Source: Portulaca oleracea
Taxonomy: Eukaryota; Streptophyta; Magnoliopsida; Caryophyllales; Portulacaceae
Length of the DNA stretch: 64,000 bases
Direction: 5' to 3'
NCBI GenBank assembly: GCA_029582165.1
Contig: CM055888.1
Coordinates: 15,372,001 to 15,436,000 of the forward strand
Part shown: positions 35,601 through 47,701 of the stretch, piece by piece
How positions within the stretch are numbered: position 1 is the first letter of the stretch
How the letters are laid out: the number at the start of each line of letters is the position of its first letter
Notes under the pieces: model-generated
The model's input: only the letters and a program-made list of their open reading frames with translations
The model's database searches: none
What the model was told of the DNA's origin: nothing
Made by a program: the position numbers and the translations under genes

Positions 35601-38600
35601 TCCTTTTTTTGTTTTATAAAAGAAGCTACAGGGCTGTCCTCTTTTGCTATTAATTTTATTATAGCCTGATGTAACTAGTTGTGCCATGTATTATTGCGGA
35701 TTCACAGATTCACAGATTCAGGGTGGCCTCTGTCGACTGGAAGTTAGGAAATGACAGCCAAAAATCAGATCGGCAAAAGAGAAACATACGTGATTACCTG
35801 ACCTAGCTGACTTGAGCGGAACCCAGTAGGCTAATCCTAAATAACCTGACTGTAGCCAACTGAAGATCTGAAACATGGATTCAATTAGCCACTTCCCGAA
35901 TTGACAAGATCTGTGATTTTTGTGATCAAGATTTGCTTACAAAAAGAAACCTTACTCAGCTAATTTTAGTAGACTCCTAGCCTGAAGCAAGCCTAGCTGA
36001 TAATTCCATTACCCACATTTTGACCTAGGCCAAACCCAACTGATCATTTCCCAGTTAAACTAGAACAGGACTGGCATGATGAATTAACTTAAACACTTGA
36101 TGTAAAGTTTGGTACTAACTGAAGCTGCAGATTTGGTTTCATGAACAGCAAATAGCATTTGCTGAAGGAAATTCCTTTCAATAATGATTTAAGGACTCTG
36201 CTGCCCCTAGTGATTTCCAAAAGAAAGTAGTCATGATGATATGTTGTTTTTGTGCTAGTACAACAGTATATGCAAATGAAGTGCAGCATTTGTAGCAGTA
36301 TGGACAAGCTTAATATGGAACGTGAATTGCTTTGGGGTTTAGGAAGATAGGGTGCTTTTAGGTTCGGTTTAATGAGAGATCAATTATGGATTGATGAATG
36401 TGGATAATGGTTTTATTGCTTGAACATATTCTCAATTAAGAACTACAGATAGAACAATGTCTTTTCTTCAAATTGTTCTTTGTAAGTATGTGGTGCTAAA
36501 CTGCTATATATAGACTTTCTGTCACAATGTCTGGGTGACATTAGTTCTGGTCTTGATGTTATCTTTACATAATATGAATTTCTTAGTACCCTACATGATT
36601 AGAAGGTGTGATGGTTTTTGTTCTTAGCTGTGTTGCATCAAGGTGTCACCTCATCTCCTTGATATATCATCGATGTAATTTTTTAACTTGATGTTGTGCA
36701 TGTTACTGTCATTTATAATATAGCTAATGGTTTAGCTATTACTATCATAATGTATGTAAAGTTCTAATAAATGCTGAGAGGAACTAATAATATGTCTGAG
36801 TATTTTTTTATTACATAATAAAACAGTTGGTGATGTTGAGGCTTTATTAGTCTCAAAAGTTGCATAGCTTGACGCAAACTTGCATCTTTTGCAAACGAAC
36901 AACTCCATGTGAGGCTCTTGCTTTCGTGGGGCCTAAGGAGAACTGATTCTAAGAGACTAACATAAAAACTTTTGAGGTTTTTTTTTAAAATTTTGAAACT
37001 TTTTAAAGCACAAAACATTTTCAAGAGATAGTGGCCCTATAATCTAGATAATGAACCCATATATAACTATACACACACACATTGACACACACACACACAC
37101 TGACACACGCATAATATGATCTTTTTCTCCTCAACATATATCAACATGAGTACTTCAATGCTGTTTTGCTTGAAAATTATATAAAGTAAATTAAGAAGAA
37201 TCACCACCACCACCACCATGGGCCCCGCTTATGCAGGATCTGGTAAATCTAGGGTTAGGAAGCCTTACCTCAACATACTTCTCTGATGTGCAGGAAAAAG
37301 TAAAAGGTGGATTATGGCTACATAAAATAAATTTCCATGCTTGAGCTGCTTGGGGCATAACATATAATGCCCCACTGTTCATCCATTTGCTATACTCTAA
37401 AACTGATAAGTTGAGGGAAATTATGGATCTAGAGACAGTTTCATTTCAGGTTCTGGGCCATCTTTGCAGGTACCCACTATGTTTGATAAGCAAGGAGCCC
37501 AGTTACTTGCAGTTGCAGTTTTGGTTGTGTCAAGAACATGGGTCTCTGACCGTATAGCATCTTTAAATGGTATACAAACTCCCTTTGCTAGCTGGTTTAA
37601 TTGCATTTACCCAGAAGTTTTTTACTGGACTCTAAAGCAAGATGGTTTCTGCAGGAACAACTGTGAAGTATGTTTTAGAGCAAGATAAGGCATCCTTTGT
37701 CCGTTTAATTGGGGTCAGCGTTCTACAAAGTGCCGCTTCTTCTTTCATTGCTCCTTCTATAATAATTTTGGCATCCTAATGATTATTTGCACTGTTTCCA
37801 GTTGCTATTTGCATTCTGTTCATCCAAAGCTTTTGCTCTTACCCCTTTTTTTGGGTAACATCTTCTTTTGTTCACATGTGGGGTTAGATCCCTTTCATTA
37901 TACCTTCTCAGAAATGTAGGCCTTCTGCTGGAAGTAGTTGTTGAAAATTTTGCACTATATTAGCACACCTTAACTTCCCTCCATATCTGCTTATTAGATA
38001 ATGAACTTTTAGAGTCTGCTTAAATTATTATTATTATTTTTTTTTAAACAAGTATTACAGTCATAGTGCCCCTCTACAAGGGTAAACCATAGTGAGATAA
38101 CAAGTAGGGGAGGGTGTTACACAACCACCAAACTAGGCCCGATGGAGGCCTAACCCTGAATGTAGGCCCACAAAGAGCCTTCAAGAAAATTTATCTTATC
38201 TTGCCAACACCCCCCCCCCCCTCCTCCCTCTCCCTGCAACACACAGAAACAAAGGAGGTGAGCTTCATAAAGTAAACACATAATCTTAGTTCAATTACTC
38301 TTTTCATGATAATTAAGACTCTTGTTACCCTTCTTATTAAAGTTAATGATATTATCCCAGAAAGGCAAAAGCTTAGTGAGTTACTCTTTAGCCTTCTTTT
38401 CTTGATATGGTTAGATGGGCTCTCAACATAGGAGGGGTTTTAACTGTTGAATTGTCCTCCGTCCTTCAATCCAGCCGCAGATGATATGCTCTCTTGAAGC
38501 CGCTTTGTCTAAAAGAAATAATTAAGTAATCAAGAGATGCATTGATAGGACACTTATTTAGAAATGTTTGGCTCCTTTTTTCCTTTTTGGTTTGGGAAGC

Positions 38601-41600
38601 TTCTCATCGGAGTATTTTGATGTGTGATAATTTACAAAGGTCGGGAAAGATTTTGGTGAATAGATGCACTAGGTGCAAAGCAGGTTTGGGATCTCCTGAC
38701 TATTCCAGCTGCATTGTCATTTTATAGTCCCTACGAGGAAAATACTATCCCAAAGCATTAAAACGAATTCTTGGATAAATTCCACTTATAGTTGTTTTTT
38801 TTATTTGACCAGTCTATCTTCTTTCCTCCAGGTCGCTAAGTTTTTTGTTTTGAACCCATACTACCGCTTAGAGTTAGAGATAGCTAATAGGTTAGGTCGG
38901 GTATGGTTCGTTCTTGTCAAACTTAAACTATTTCAAAATCCTCCGACGTTAACCTAAACCGTTTACAAAAGCGGATTGAAAGTTGAAACCGTTTACCGTT
39001 TAAATTTTAAACGGGTTGACCTTATGTTGACATGTTTACCCATTTAAGTAATCGTGTTAGAATCAGTTTCCCATTTACCCATTAACCTATTTATGCAAAA
39101 AACTCATCATGAGATCGAAATAATAACATAATATGCTTCAACACTTTGCCTGGTAAATATAATTTGAGTCATATATAAGGAAATACCTTTAACTCATAAC
39201 CAAAGATAAGTTCAAAGTTAAAATTACAAGTCTAACATTTATTTCAAAGAGTATTAACAACAATTTTCACCTAGGTTTATTGATAAACAGTTTAATCGGG
39301 TAACAATTATTGGGTAAATGAGTTGACCCATCTAACCTACCTGATTAAATGGGTTAGGTAGGTGTCTTTTCGTGTTGAATATCCTGACCTAAACCTAACC
39401 CATTTAATTAAACCATGTCAACCCATTTAATTAAATGGGTTGAAAAACTTTACCAAAACCCACTTAATATCGTGTTCGGTTTAGGTCTCTGTAGTCGTGT
39501 TGGGTCGGCTTTCCTTGCTCTACTTAACGATTTTGTCTTGACCCAAAATGCCATCCACAACCAAGGGTTTCTGTACATGTAAGTGGTATTTTGAGTTCAA
39601 AACAAAAACTCCTGCAGATATAGGGGAAAAAAGATAGCGATAAAATGGAAAAATTGATAATTGAGTGTTATGATTAGCCAATAACTCAGACAAAAAAGAG
39701 TTTTTGTGAAAACAGAACAGATCTGAGATGAAAAGGAAAATAGGATCCCACTAAGCATGCCAACAATTGTGTTATGGATTTGTTTATCTCTATTTATTTT
39801 ATTATTTATTTTCTCACCTAGCAGTGGAATCATAGTTTCAATAATTTAGTGTTCCACTTGTGATATCAGGATTATTCTTGAGATGGAAAATTTTGGTCTT
39901 TTTTCCCCATTGTAATGATGATGTTAGATTTTATGCGCAGTTCCCATGTTGAATGTATATAGTTCTTTTGTAGGTTGCTGGCTTTGCATCTGTCGTTAAT
40001 GTATATTAGTCTATAATCCTTATTTTTGAAAAAAACCAGTTAATGTACTATTTTTTACACACCAGAATTCCTTTGAAGTTGAGCCATATTTAAGGATTTT
40101 ATTGTTCTACCCAAGATTCTGAGCTGGGGTAGTGATGGATGCTAGCTAATGTCAAGCCCGTGTACTGAAAGTCCCAGCTAAGCAGCCTTAGCCCCATGTT
40201 GTAGAAGCCTTTCACTGGCCCGTGGAAGCAAATGGCACTTTGGAGCAGCTGTTTGCTTTAGTTTGCTATACTCCAAATTTATAAAAGAAAATTTGCTGCA
40301 ATTTTGCTCTTTCAGCTATCCAGAAAGCAGAGGATGATGTTCAAATAATAATTCTTTTTGAAAGAATCATCTAGACCTTATATTATTGCTAGTCCACTTG
40401 ACAAAGATATTAACATCTAGAGTAGGAAATGCCGTCTAAACCTCGGAGAATTGCTACTCATATTTCTGGATGCTAAAAGGTGATAAGAGGCTGTGGATTC
40501 TTGACACTGCTGTTTTGATCTTGCAGGCATTTGAAAGCAAGGTTGGCTTTGGGATGGAGGATCCGACTAACTCAATATTTAATCAAGAACTACTTAAGAA
40601 AGAATGCCTTCTATAAGGTACTGATTTCCCTTTTCTGGTTGTCTTTGTGAGACTCATTCATGAGCACCACAGTTTTTCAGTTCAAATTGATGGTTCCCTC
40701 TTATTTGTTTTTGTTCGTTTGTTGGGGACATATTGAGTTCATTTGGGTTTTTACATCCTATGAACTTTATGTTTTCTGTTAATGATTAGTATAATTTGTT
40801 TCAGGTATTTCACATGGCAAGCAAAAATATTGATGCAGATCAAAGAATAACTCGGGATCTTGAAAAATTGACTGCAGATTTATCTGGGCTTGTCACTGGA
40901 ATGGTGAAACCATCTGTGGACATTGTGTGGTAACCACTTTATCAATAAAGAAATGTAACTGAAGCTCATAGCTTGGATATCAAATATCAGGCGTCTTTCC
41001 CTTTATGCGATCCTGATTAGAGTTTGTTATTACTTATAGGTTCACCTGGAGAATGAAGCTATTAACGGGCCGAAGAGGTGTCATTATCTTATATGCCTAT
41101 ATGTTGCTTGGTCTGGGATTCCTGCGGAGTGTTGCTCCTGAGTTTGGTGATCTAGCTAGTGAAGAGCAACAACTTGAAGGAAGTTTTAGGTCCTTACATG
41201 ATCACTGTTGATATTATTATTGTTTTTCTGTGTCACATTTAGTATATGATCTTCATGTTCCACTCATCCTTGCATCTGATCAGGTTCATGCATGAAAGGT
41301 TGCGTACACATGCAGAATCTATCGCTTTCTTTGGAGGCGGTTCTCGAGAAAAAGCGGTGAGCCATTTCAATAATTTGTTTCTCTGTGCTCTGGAATGTTA
41401 TTTGAAAAGGACGTATTTCTCTTTCATACTCTCCCTTTCCCCACTTTTCTATTTGGCTCAGGTCCTAGACTCCTAGTGTACCGGCTTTTTTTCCCCATTT
41501 AGTACCCATTAGGCCTTGACCCTTTTTTTGTCACTTGGAGATTCTCTGCCCCCTTTTTCTCTACTCGGTATTTGTGTGGATGTAGGTAGACATTGCATTC

Positions 41601-44375
41601 TATCATCTTTCTGAACTAATTGTTAAGATCCACATAAGAACATGTCGATGCGATCAGTACCTTGTGATTCCAATGCTTTTTCTGGAGCGAATTTTTTGAT
41701 TGCAATGCTTTTTTCTGGAGCGAATTTTGGTTTTGGTTCCCATTGTCATCAATTGATTGTAATCTGTGCATTTGTTGTCATCCTGAATACTCGTAACTAA
41801 TAAGGTCAAATAGAAAATGGATCAATGAATACAGATTCATTGCCATTGATAAAATTGGAGTTTTTGACAATGATCTCGCTGCTTGCAGATGATTGAATCA
41901 AAGTTTGAGAAACTTCTCAATCACTCTTTGCTACTGATGAAGAAGAAATGGCTATACGGAATATTAGACGATTTCATCACAAAGCAACTCCCACACAATG
42001 TCACTTGGGGATTGAGCTTATTATATGCAATGGAACATAAGGGAGACCGGCTTCTACTCAAGGTGATGTCTTATGACAATGATGCATGGACAAGCTAAAA
42101 CAAGTTATTTATTTCTTGTCTGGTGAATCAAATTTCGGTTTTGGGTATCAAAATGTATTTCCATTTTTCTCTGTTGGTTATTGCTCACGTATAATCTACC
42201 ATTTTAAAAGCTGTAGGCTTTGAGGTTTGATAATTTCTTGAAACAAAGAGGGTATTTCCAGATGCATTCCAACTTTTTGTTCGTTTTTTTTTTTTTTTTT
42301 GCAGGTGATCTGGCCCATGCACTGAGGTTCTTGGCTTCAGTTGTTTCTCAAAGCTTTTTGGCATTTGGTGACATTCTTGAGTTGCATAGGAAGTTCCTTG
42401 AGCTTTCTGGTGGTATCAATCAGATTTTTGAGCTGGAAGAGTTCCTAGAGGCTGCTCAATCTGGTAAATAAAGAACAAAAAGTTTATATCCAAAAGTACT
42501 CCAATGAAGTGATGAGTGTCTGCTTCTTCCATATACCCGAACATGATTGATTATGCTGCTGAATATGCATGCTTTCTTGAGTTGTAATGGTTAATGAATC
42601 CACTGAGAGCTTAGGGGTTTCAGCTAATTTAGTTGTTAATGTAGATTACGGTTCTCGCACTTCAAAGGCATATGAGAGTAACTCATCACTTGGAGAAGAC
42701 ATCATTTCTTTTTGTGACGTTGATATCATTACCCCTTCCCAGAAATTGCTGGCTAGGCGGTTGTCATGTGACATTATTCCTGGAAAAAGTCTTCTGCTTA
42801 CTGGTTCGTTAATCATTCTTTATTTTCTGGGATTCTTTTAAATACCTTAATTCTTGATATCTGACCCCATGCCATTTTCCAGGGCCAAACGGGAGTGGTA
42901 AAAGTTCAGTTTTCAGAGTTCTTCGTGGCCTTTGGCCTACTGTCAGTGGAAGACTTGTCAAACCAAGACAACTTTATGAGAATGGAGCTGAATCTGACTG
43001 TGGCCTATTTGTTGTTCCACAACGACCATACACATGCATAGGAACCCTACGGGATCAAATAATATATCCTCTTTCTCGTGAGAAAGCAGAGAAAAGGGCT
43101 GTTGACATGCATCGAGGTAAATATGTTTTATCATTCAGCTAATGGATTTCCTTGGGACCCTTTGAGCTAGTGTAGGTTGTTTGTGTTCCACAAGAGAGAC
43201 CAAGGTTCAATTTTCCCTAGCTTGTGTGCTTGTGCAAGTTTACCCAATCAAAATAATTATAAAAAAAAAAAATCAGAAAAGACTTGCCCTAGGTGTGACC
43301 ACCTGGTTGAAGAGTTATGATGAGAGGTTCAGAGGCGCTTCAAATGTTTTCTTTTATTGAGCCCTTGAGTACAGAAGTCTTTCTAGGAGGATTAATTTGT
43401 CCTTCAGGAGTTGTCGCAAGGAACGTCCATGCCAACCATATCCCTTGTGTGAGACAGTCTCACCCATTAATTTGTGTTGAGCTAATAATATCAAATGTGT
43501 TTTTCCCCTAGGAGTTTGTTGTTGTTTGTTATAATGTTTTGTAGACTCTGGCATGCACATTTGCAAATACTCTTGCCACTGTTGTCTTCAGATTGGCTGG
43601 AAAATGGGGTTAACTGTATGTCAGCTTAATTTTCATTGTCTTTTGTTTAGAAACAATGTTGAAAATTTGTTTTGTTTGGGAAAGGGGGGGGGGGGGGGAC
43701 AGGGTGCTTTGAGGGGGAGGCTTATTATAGGTAGCTGGGATGATACTTTAGTATTTTAAACTTGTATGCCAAATTACTTTCATATCTCCCACTGCACGGA
43801 CAGTCATTGTGGAATCATATTGAAACTTATGATATATCTTATATTACATATAGCACTTACCTGACCAGTGGAACATCTGTAAATGAGTGGCATGTGCTGA
43901 AAGGATACATAAAAAATCAGTTGAAACGTGTGATTTAACAAGAGGCAGTGTATGTTGTGATTTAACAAGTTTTGATGTATCAATGGATTGCGTACATTGT
44001 ATTTTCAGGTCAGCAGATTATTAGCAGCACAGTTGTGTTAGATATGCAGTTGAAGACCATCCTAGAAAGTGTTAAGTTGATCTATCTGTTAGAGAGAGAA
44101 GGTGGCTTAGGTGCTACTCTAAACTGGCAGGATGTTCTTTCTCTTGGAGAACAGCAGAGGTTGGGAATGGTGGGTTCTTCTCAACATAGTTCAAAATTCT
44201 TGGCACCATCATTTGTTATCACTCTATTATTTGTATGTCAAAGTTTCTAGTTGTCTAATACATTGTATTTGCTGTCATCCTGTGTGAAGGCACGCTTATT
44301 CTTCCACAAACCAAAGTTTGCCATTCTTGACGAGTGCACCATGTATGAAAATTTCACACCTTTTTTTTCCCTCGC

Positions 44376-44423
<48 letters not shown>

Positions 44424-46080
44424 AAATTGGATTCTAATAATCCCTACTTTTGCAAATTGGGTGGCAATAATCCCTACTTTAAATTTGTATTCTGGTGGTC
44501 CAAAAAAAAATTAAAATTGTATTGTAGTGGGACATAATCGAGAGTATACCCTAAATATCATAGATTTTGTGTTACATTTTATTCAAAACTTTGTATAACA
44601 CTTTACCATGATTTTTAATGAATTTACCACACTTCTCCCAGTTTTTTTGATTTTTTTTTCTATTTTTTATGATGTTTTCAATTTTATTCTTTTTAAAAAA
44701 TCATAATAATTGCTCGGAATCTCAAAAAAATAATTTAAAAAATGTTTTAGCAACTATACTCTATTACCTATCTGGGGGCAGGAACGAAAAAAACAAAAAC
44801 AATATGGGGTAGGCATGAAAAAAATAAAAAGAATGTGGTGATGGATTTGGTACCACTAAAATACAATTTGATTTTTTTTTGGACCACCTGAATATAAATT
44901 GAAAGTAGGGATTATTGCCATCCAATTTGCAAAAGTAGGGATTATTAGAATCCAATTTCCCTATATATATATATATATACATATATTGCGGGCCATCGTT
45001 TGTGAGCTGCATGACTCCTCATCATTGATAAACTTTCCTTCTTCCAAACTGGCAGTGCCACAAGCGTTGATGTTGAAGAGCATCTGTATACGGTCGCTAC
45101 TAATCTAGGGATTACTGTTATTACATCCTCGCAGGTATGTGATTAATGCTTACTTTTAGGACTCAGTTGGAATACTAAGCTAAACAATCTGTTTATGGGT
45201 GGTCCCGTCCATCAAGAACTGTCTGCTGAATGAAGAAGGATCCTGATATGTACCCCACTTTGTTTATCATTAAAAGAAGCACAAATATTCTAATCTTTTT
45301 CTCGGAGTTTAGTTCATTTGGCATTACTATTGACTATTTCAGAAGAAGAATTATTAACTATTCCTGTTGGGAAGGTGGATTGTACTTCTGTAGAATAATG
45401 CCTTTGGTGGTTTGGGAATTAAGCTTGAACCTACAAGTTAAACAAATGCATTGGAAGAGACAATGCAATTTGTACGGGAGCAAGTGGTATACTGCAAATA
45501 GTAAGACGACAATTCTATAATACTTAGACACCTGCACACACTCAATGCTGTGTGAGAGGTCTGTGTAACTCTCTTAAAACTTCTCTCTAACTCACTCTTT
45601 CTTGGTGTGTGTTACCTAAACCCACCCTTCCTTAAGGTGTGGTAGAGTCATGTGTCAAGAATCACAATCCTCCAATACCTTCAATTCTTAAAATATATTC
45701 TAGAAATATCCTAGGAATTATCTAAGTACCTAGAATAAATATCCTAGATGTTTTAGTACCTAGAATAATCTAGACAAATATCTAGATTTTTCACATGTAG
45801 ATTTTTCTCTTAACCGTGATTATTTTTCTAGTATATTTCCTCTATAAGGTGGGAATTTTTTGTGTTTAACACTCTTGATTTAGTCATTTTCTCACTGTTC
45901 CTTTTTCCTTTTTTTTTGGGGGGGGGGGGGGGGAGGATCTCACACAAAGCTGAGATGATTGAGCAACTAATCAGTTATTACTTGAAATTACAGCGGCCTG
46001 CTTTGATACCATTCCATCGATTGGAATTACGGCTGATCGATGGAGAGGGTAACTGGGAGCTTCGTGACATTCGGCAATGA
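26631..46080 (+). CDS. ABCD1: Peroxisomal full-size ABC transporter ABCD1 (PXA1/COMATOSE), with two lesions
   Basis: Imports fatty-acyl-CoAs and related acids into peroxisomes for beta-oxidation. Exons: 26631-26692, 27142-27421, 28858-29082, 30985-31182, 31292-31746, 32733-32868, 32958-33036, 34433-34671, 34787-35091, 35189-35300, 35421-35579, 37470-37569, 37655-~37761, 40527-40617, 40805-40929, 41040-41189, 41284-41356, 41889-42062, 42305-42463, 42582-42803, 42883-43116, 44009-44169, 44290-44342, 45056-45134, 45994-46080. About 1355 codons, against about 1340 in Arabidopsis. Order: membrane domain 1; NBD1 (GPNGSGKSS across exons 7/8, LSLGEQQ and FAILDEC in exon 9); linker; membrane domain 2 (exons 12-19); NBD2 (GPNGSGKSS at exons 20/21, LSLGEQQ in exon 22, FAILDEC in exon 23). 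The other junctions keep frame with GT..AG ends. Exon 13 lacks a donor and the exon 18/19 junction is out of frame, so this copy is either a recent pseudogene or locally mis-assembled. Confidence 0.93.
28189..28206 (+). repeat. Poly(G) run of 18 in an ABCD1 intron
   Basis: Eighteen consecutive G after a T-rich stretch in intron 2. Similar runs occur at 30164-30177 (14), 43684-43698 (15), 45918-45933 (16), 48164-48176 (13) and 51352-51364 (13), with a C run of 12 at 38210-38221. The four G-run cases inside ABCD1 are on its coding strand. Confidence 0.9.
29667..29873. mobile_element. Stowaway-like MITE in ABCD1 intron 3
   Basis: A 207 bp element has nearly perfect inverted ends (CTCCCTCCGTCCTAAATTAA and its inverse) flanked by TA (29665-29666, 29874-29875). 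It follows an 18+ base T run. It is non-coding and lies well inside the intron. Confidence 0.9.
30203..30222 (+). repeat. (CT)n microsatellite in ABCD1 intron 3
   Basis: About ten CT dinucleotides, just after the 14-base G run at 30164-30177. Confidence 0.85.
32093..32661 (-). mobile_element. Mutator-like MITE in ABCD1 intron 5, copy A
   Basis: 569 bp with long inverted ends. The left arm begins near ggattctagtggtccct (32101) and repeats the word at about 28 and 38 bp; the right arm ends with its inverse (gggaccactagaatccaatt). Read on the minus strand, its interior follows the same order as the MITE at 44421-44961: gtgggac, then a cgatttttag word, then tagtaactac, then ggtaccacta. The two are therefore one family in opposite orientation. 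No coding. Confidence 0.8.
35580..37469 (+). other. ABCD1 intron 11, no element resolved
   Basis: This 1.9 kb intron holds a (CA)n stretch at 37064-37108 (acacacac runs broken by ttgac and ctgac) and a CACCAC run at 37201-37217. No gene or clear transposon was found. Confidence 0.7.
37762..40526 (+). other. ABCD1 intron 13 (2.8 kb), lacking a GT donor
   Basis: The intron should begin where exon 13 ends after ATA at 37761, but the sequence reads ataattttgg with no GT. A GC-poor interspersed repeat lies at about 38875-39530. The next exon begins at 40527 after ttgcag. No other gene is seen inside. Confidence 0.7.
38875..39530. repeat. Interspersed non-coding repeat rich in gggttgacc words
   Basis: About 650 bp built of variants of tgggttgacccatttaa in both orientations, including a perfect 24 bp palindrome at 39419-39442 (half-site caacccatttaa). 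Its ends resemble each other loosely (ggttaggtcgggtatgg and gtgttgggtcggc). The pattern matches non-autonomous DNA elements seen widely in plants; I cannot name the family. Confidence 0.5.
44380..44420. repeat. (TA)n microsatellite, insertion site of a MITE
   Basis: About 18-20 TA dinucleotides immediately left of the MITE. The tract resumes on its right at 44962-44985. This shows the MITE landed inside a TA repeat. Confidence 0.9.
44421..44961 (+). mobile_element. Mutator-like MITE in ABCD1 intron 23, copy B
   Basis: 541 bp, begins gggaaattggattctaataa and ends with the exact inverse of that word. Inverted arms are about 110 bp, each carrying the aataatccctac word twice 30 bp apart and a ggtggtcc word 28 bp further in. 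The interior is AT-rich and non-coding. The (TA)n flanks hide any target duplication. It is in the same family as 32093-32661 and shares its terminal layout with 7401-7510. Confidence 0.88.
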
Positions 46081-47338
46081 TCCAGTCAATCCTGTTGAAT
46101 TTTACAAGGGTCTCTGGAGAAGACAGTGTGCCATAGTTGATGACAGTCGAAATACCATGATACTCAAGTTTTAAGGCTGTTTATGTCTCCTGTGATTTAA
46201 TTGATGTACCTTCGCACCTAAAATGACGAGCTTTTTCGATTGGGGTCTATCGACTGGCAACACTTCTGTGAGAGGAAACTTAGAGCATATAGTAATGTAA
46301 TAGCCGCAAATTGTGATATGTATATAGAAACTACACTGTACAGGCTAACTGGCAATATTCTGCTTTGCAGTTTTGATGTACTTGTGCATGTTTATATTGC
46401 TCTGTTTCTTACAAAAATAATGTCAAATGCCTACATGGTTTATTCTTAATGTAAAGAAGATAATTGTCTGTTATACAATAGTTTGATTTGGTTCCTTCTT
46501 CTGTCCAAGTAAAGACTGGATGAGGTCAATTTCACGCACTTGTTATCCATTAGGGTTTGAAAGGATGCCCATTGGTCCATGCAGCAGAATTCAAAGTGAG
46601 TTTAAACTTGTTTTAATGGTGTCTTTAACTCTCAATCTCTCATGTGTTGTTGGTATTAAACCTCCTGGGTACCTCGTCTTCATTTATTAAGTAATAAGGT
46701 CTGGTCATTGGCTTTTAAGCAATTCCGTCTTTGGTAGCCTATGTATATATCCCGTGCAGACCAAGGAGTACCTATAAGATCATGGTGACATAGTAACAAA
46801 ACTGTTTTATGAGGAGATGTCTTCAATGGCATTTCACCATGCATCCATTCAATCCAAATTCTCCTGACTTCCAATTTCCAAGTAATTTATCAAAACATTT
46901 ACTTTAGATTCAAACTTGGTGAACAATGGCATCAACCTGGGGGACATCATAGTTGTAAACAAAGGGGGAAAAAAAATAAAAAAAACTAGAGTAGAGAGTA
47001 GAGAGCAGAGTGAACTTCAGAAACGCAATGCAGTCACCATTAACCATTGTGTTCTCACTACTCATTCATAAGGGTATAAATCAGGCCATCCTCAGCTAAG
47101 AAGCAAGTTTGTTCACCACAAAATGGCTATCATTTATCATGTTGCCTTTTCCCTTCACTTGCAATTTTTCAAAAGTCACAAGATCACGCAGTAAACACCA
47201 CACCACAGAAGACTACAACCATAGATCGTCTCCCAGAAATGAATTCCACATGTATACCATAGTTCTGACTTGGGAAGACCGTGTTTGAAATAAACACACT
47301 GCCTGCATCATGAAGCGTTTGGGTCTCCTACACAAATT
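46081..47338. other. Intergenic between ABCD1 and the FAX-type gene
   Basis: Holds the 3' UTRs of the two convergent genes (ABCD1 to roughly 46480, the FAX-type gene from about 47040). No further gene was seen. Confidence 0.6.
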
Positions 47339-47701
47339 TCAGTTGTGACTTTTGAGAATCCCATGTACATAGCCGGCAGTCATTCCAAGCGAGAGAAGAG
47401 CAACTGCCCCAGCAGGGAACATCTTCTTTGTCTTCTGGAAACGATAGCCCATTGTTCCTAGCAATGTGGCCGACACACCAAGCCCAAGGGATGACGCAAA
47501 ACTGGGATTATTCGGAAGCTCTGTGTAAACATAGAACAGGAGTGCAGATGACACTCCACCTGCACCAAGCGACATGATGCTACGTCGTTTCAGATAACCC
47601 ATAACTCCACCAACCCCAACAAGGGCAGCGTACCCGAGAGTCAATTTCTGGGATGTTGAAATGTCCATCTCAGACAATGATCAGAAGAAAGCTATCCAAG
47701 C
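47339..47701 (-). CDS. TMEM14 / FAX-type small membrane protein
   Basis: The coding part is 47668-47339 (109 residues); the first in-frame ATG is at 47668, preceded by a short leader back to an acceptor (tgcag) at 47702. The protein is nearly all hydrophobic helix and Gly-rich: GYAALVGVGGVMGYLKR, then SLGAGGVSSALLFYVYTELP, then SLGLGVSATLLGTMGYRF, then MFPAGAVALLSLGMTAGYVHG. This is the Tmemb_14 domain, four predicted helices. Arabidopsis relatives are the FATTY ACID EXPORT proteins; the short forms without a plastid transit peptide (FAX5-7 type) are thought to act in the ER or secretory membranes. Length and lack of transit sequence fit that subgroup. Substrate is inferred. The final residues KSHN give no clear retention signal. 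Confidence 0.88.

Noticed and set aside
38020..38260. Possible SINE or LINE tail in reverse (T run at 38036-38046)
   Set aside because: The A-rich tail on the minus strand is suggestive, but I could not find a target duplication or a recognisable head.
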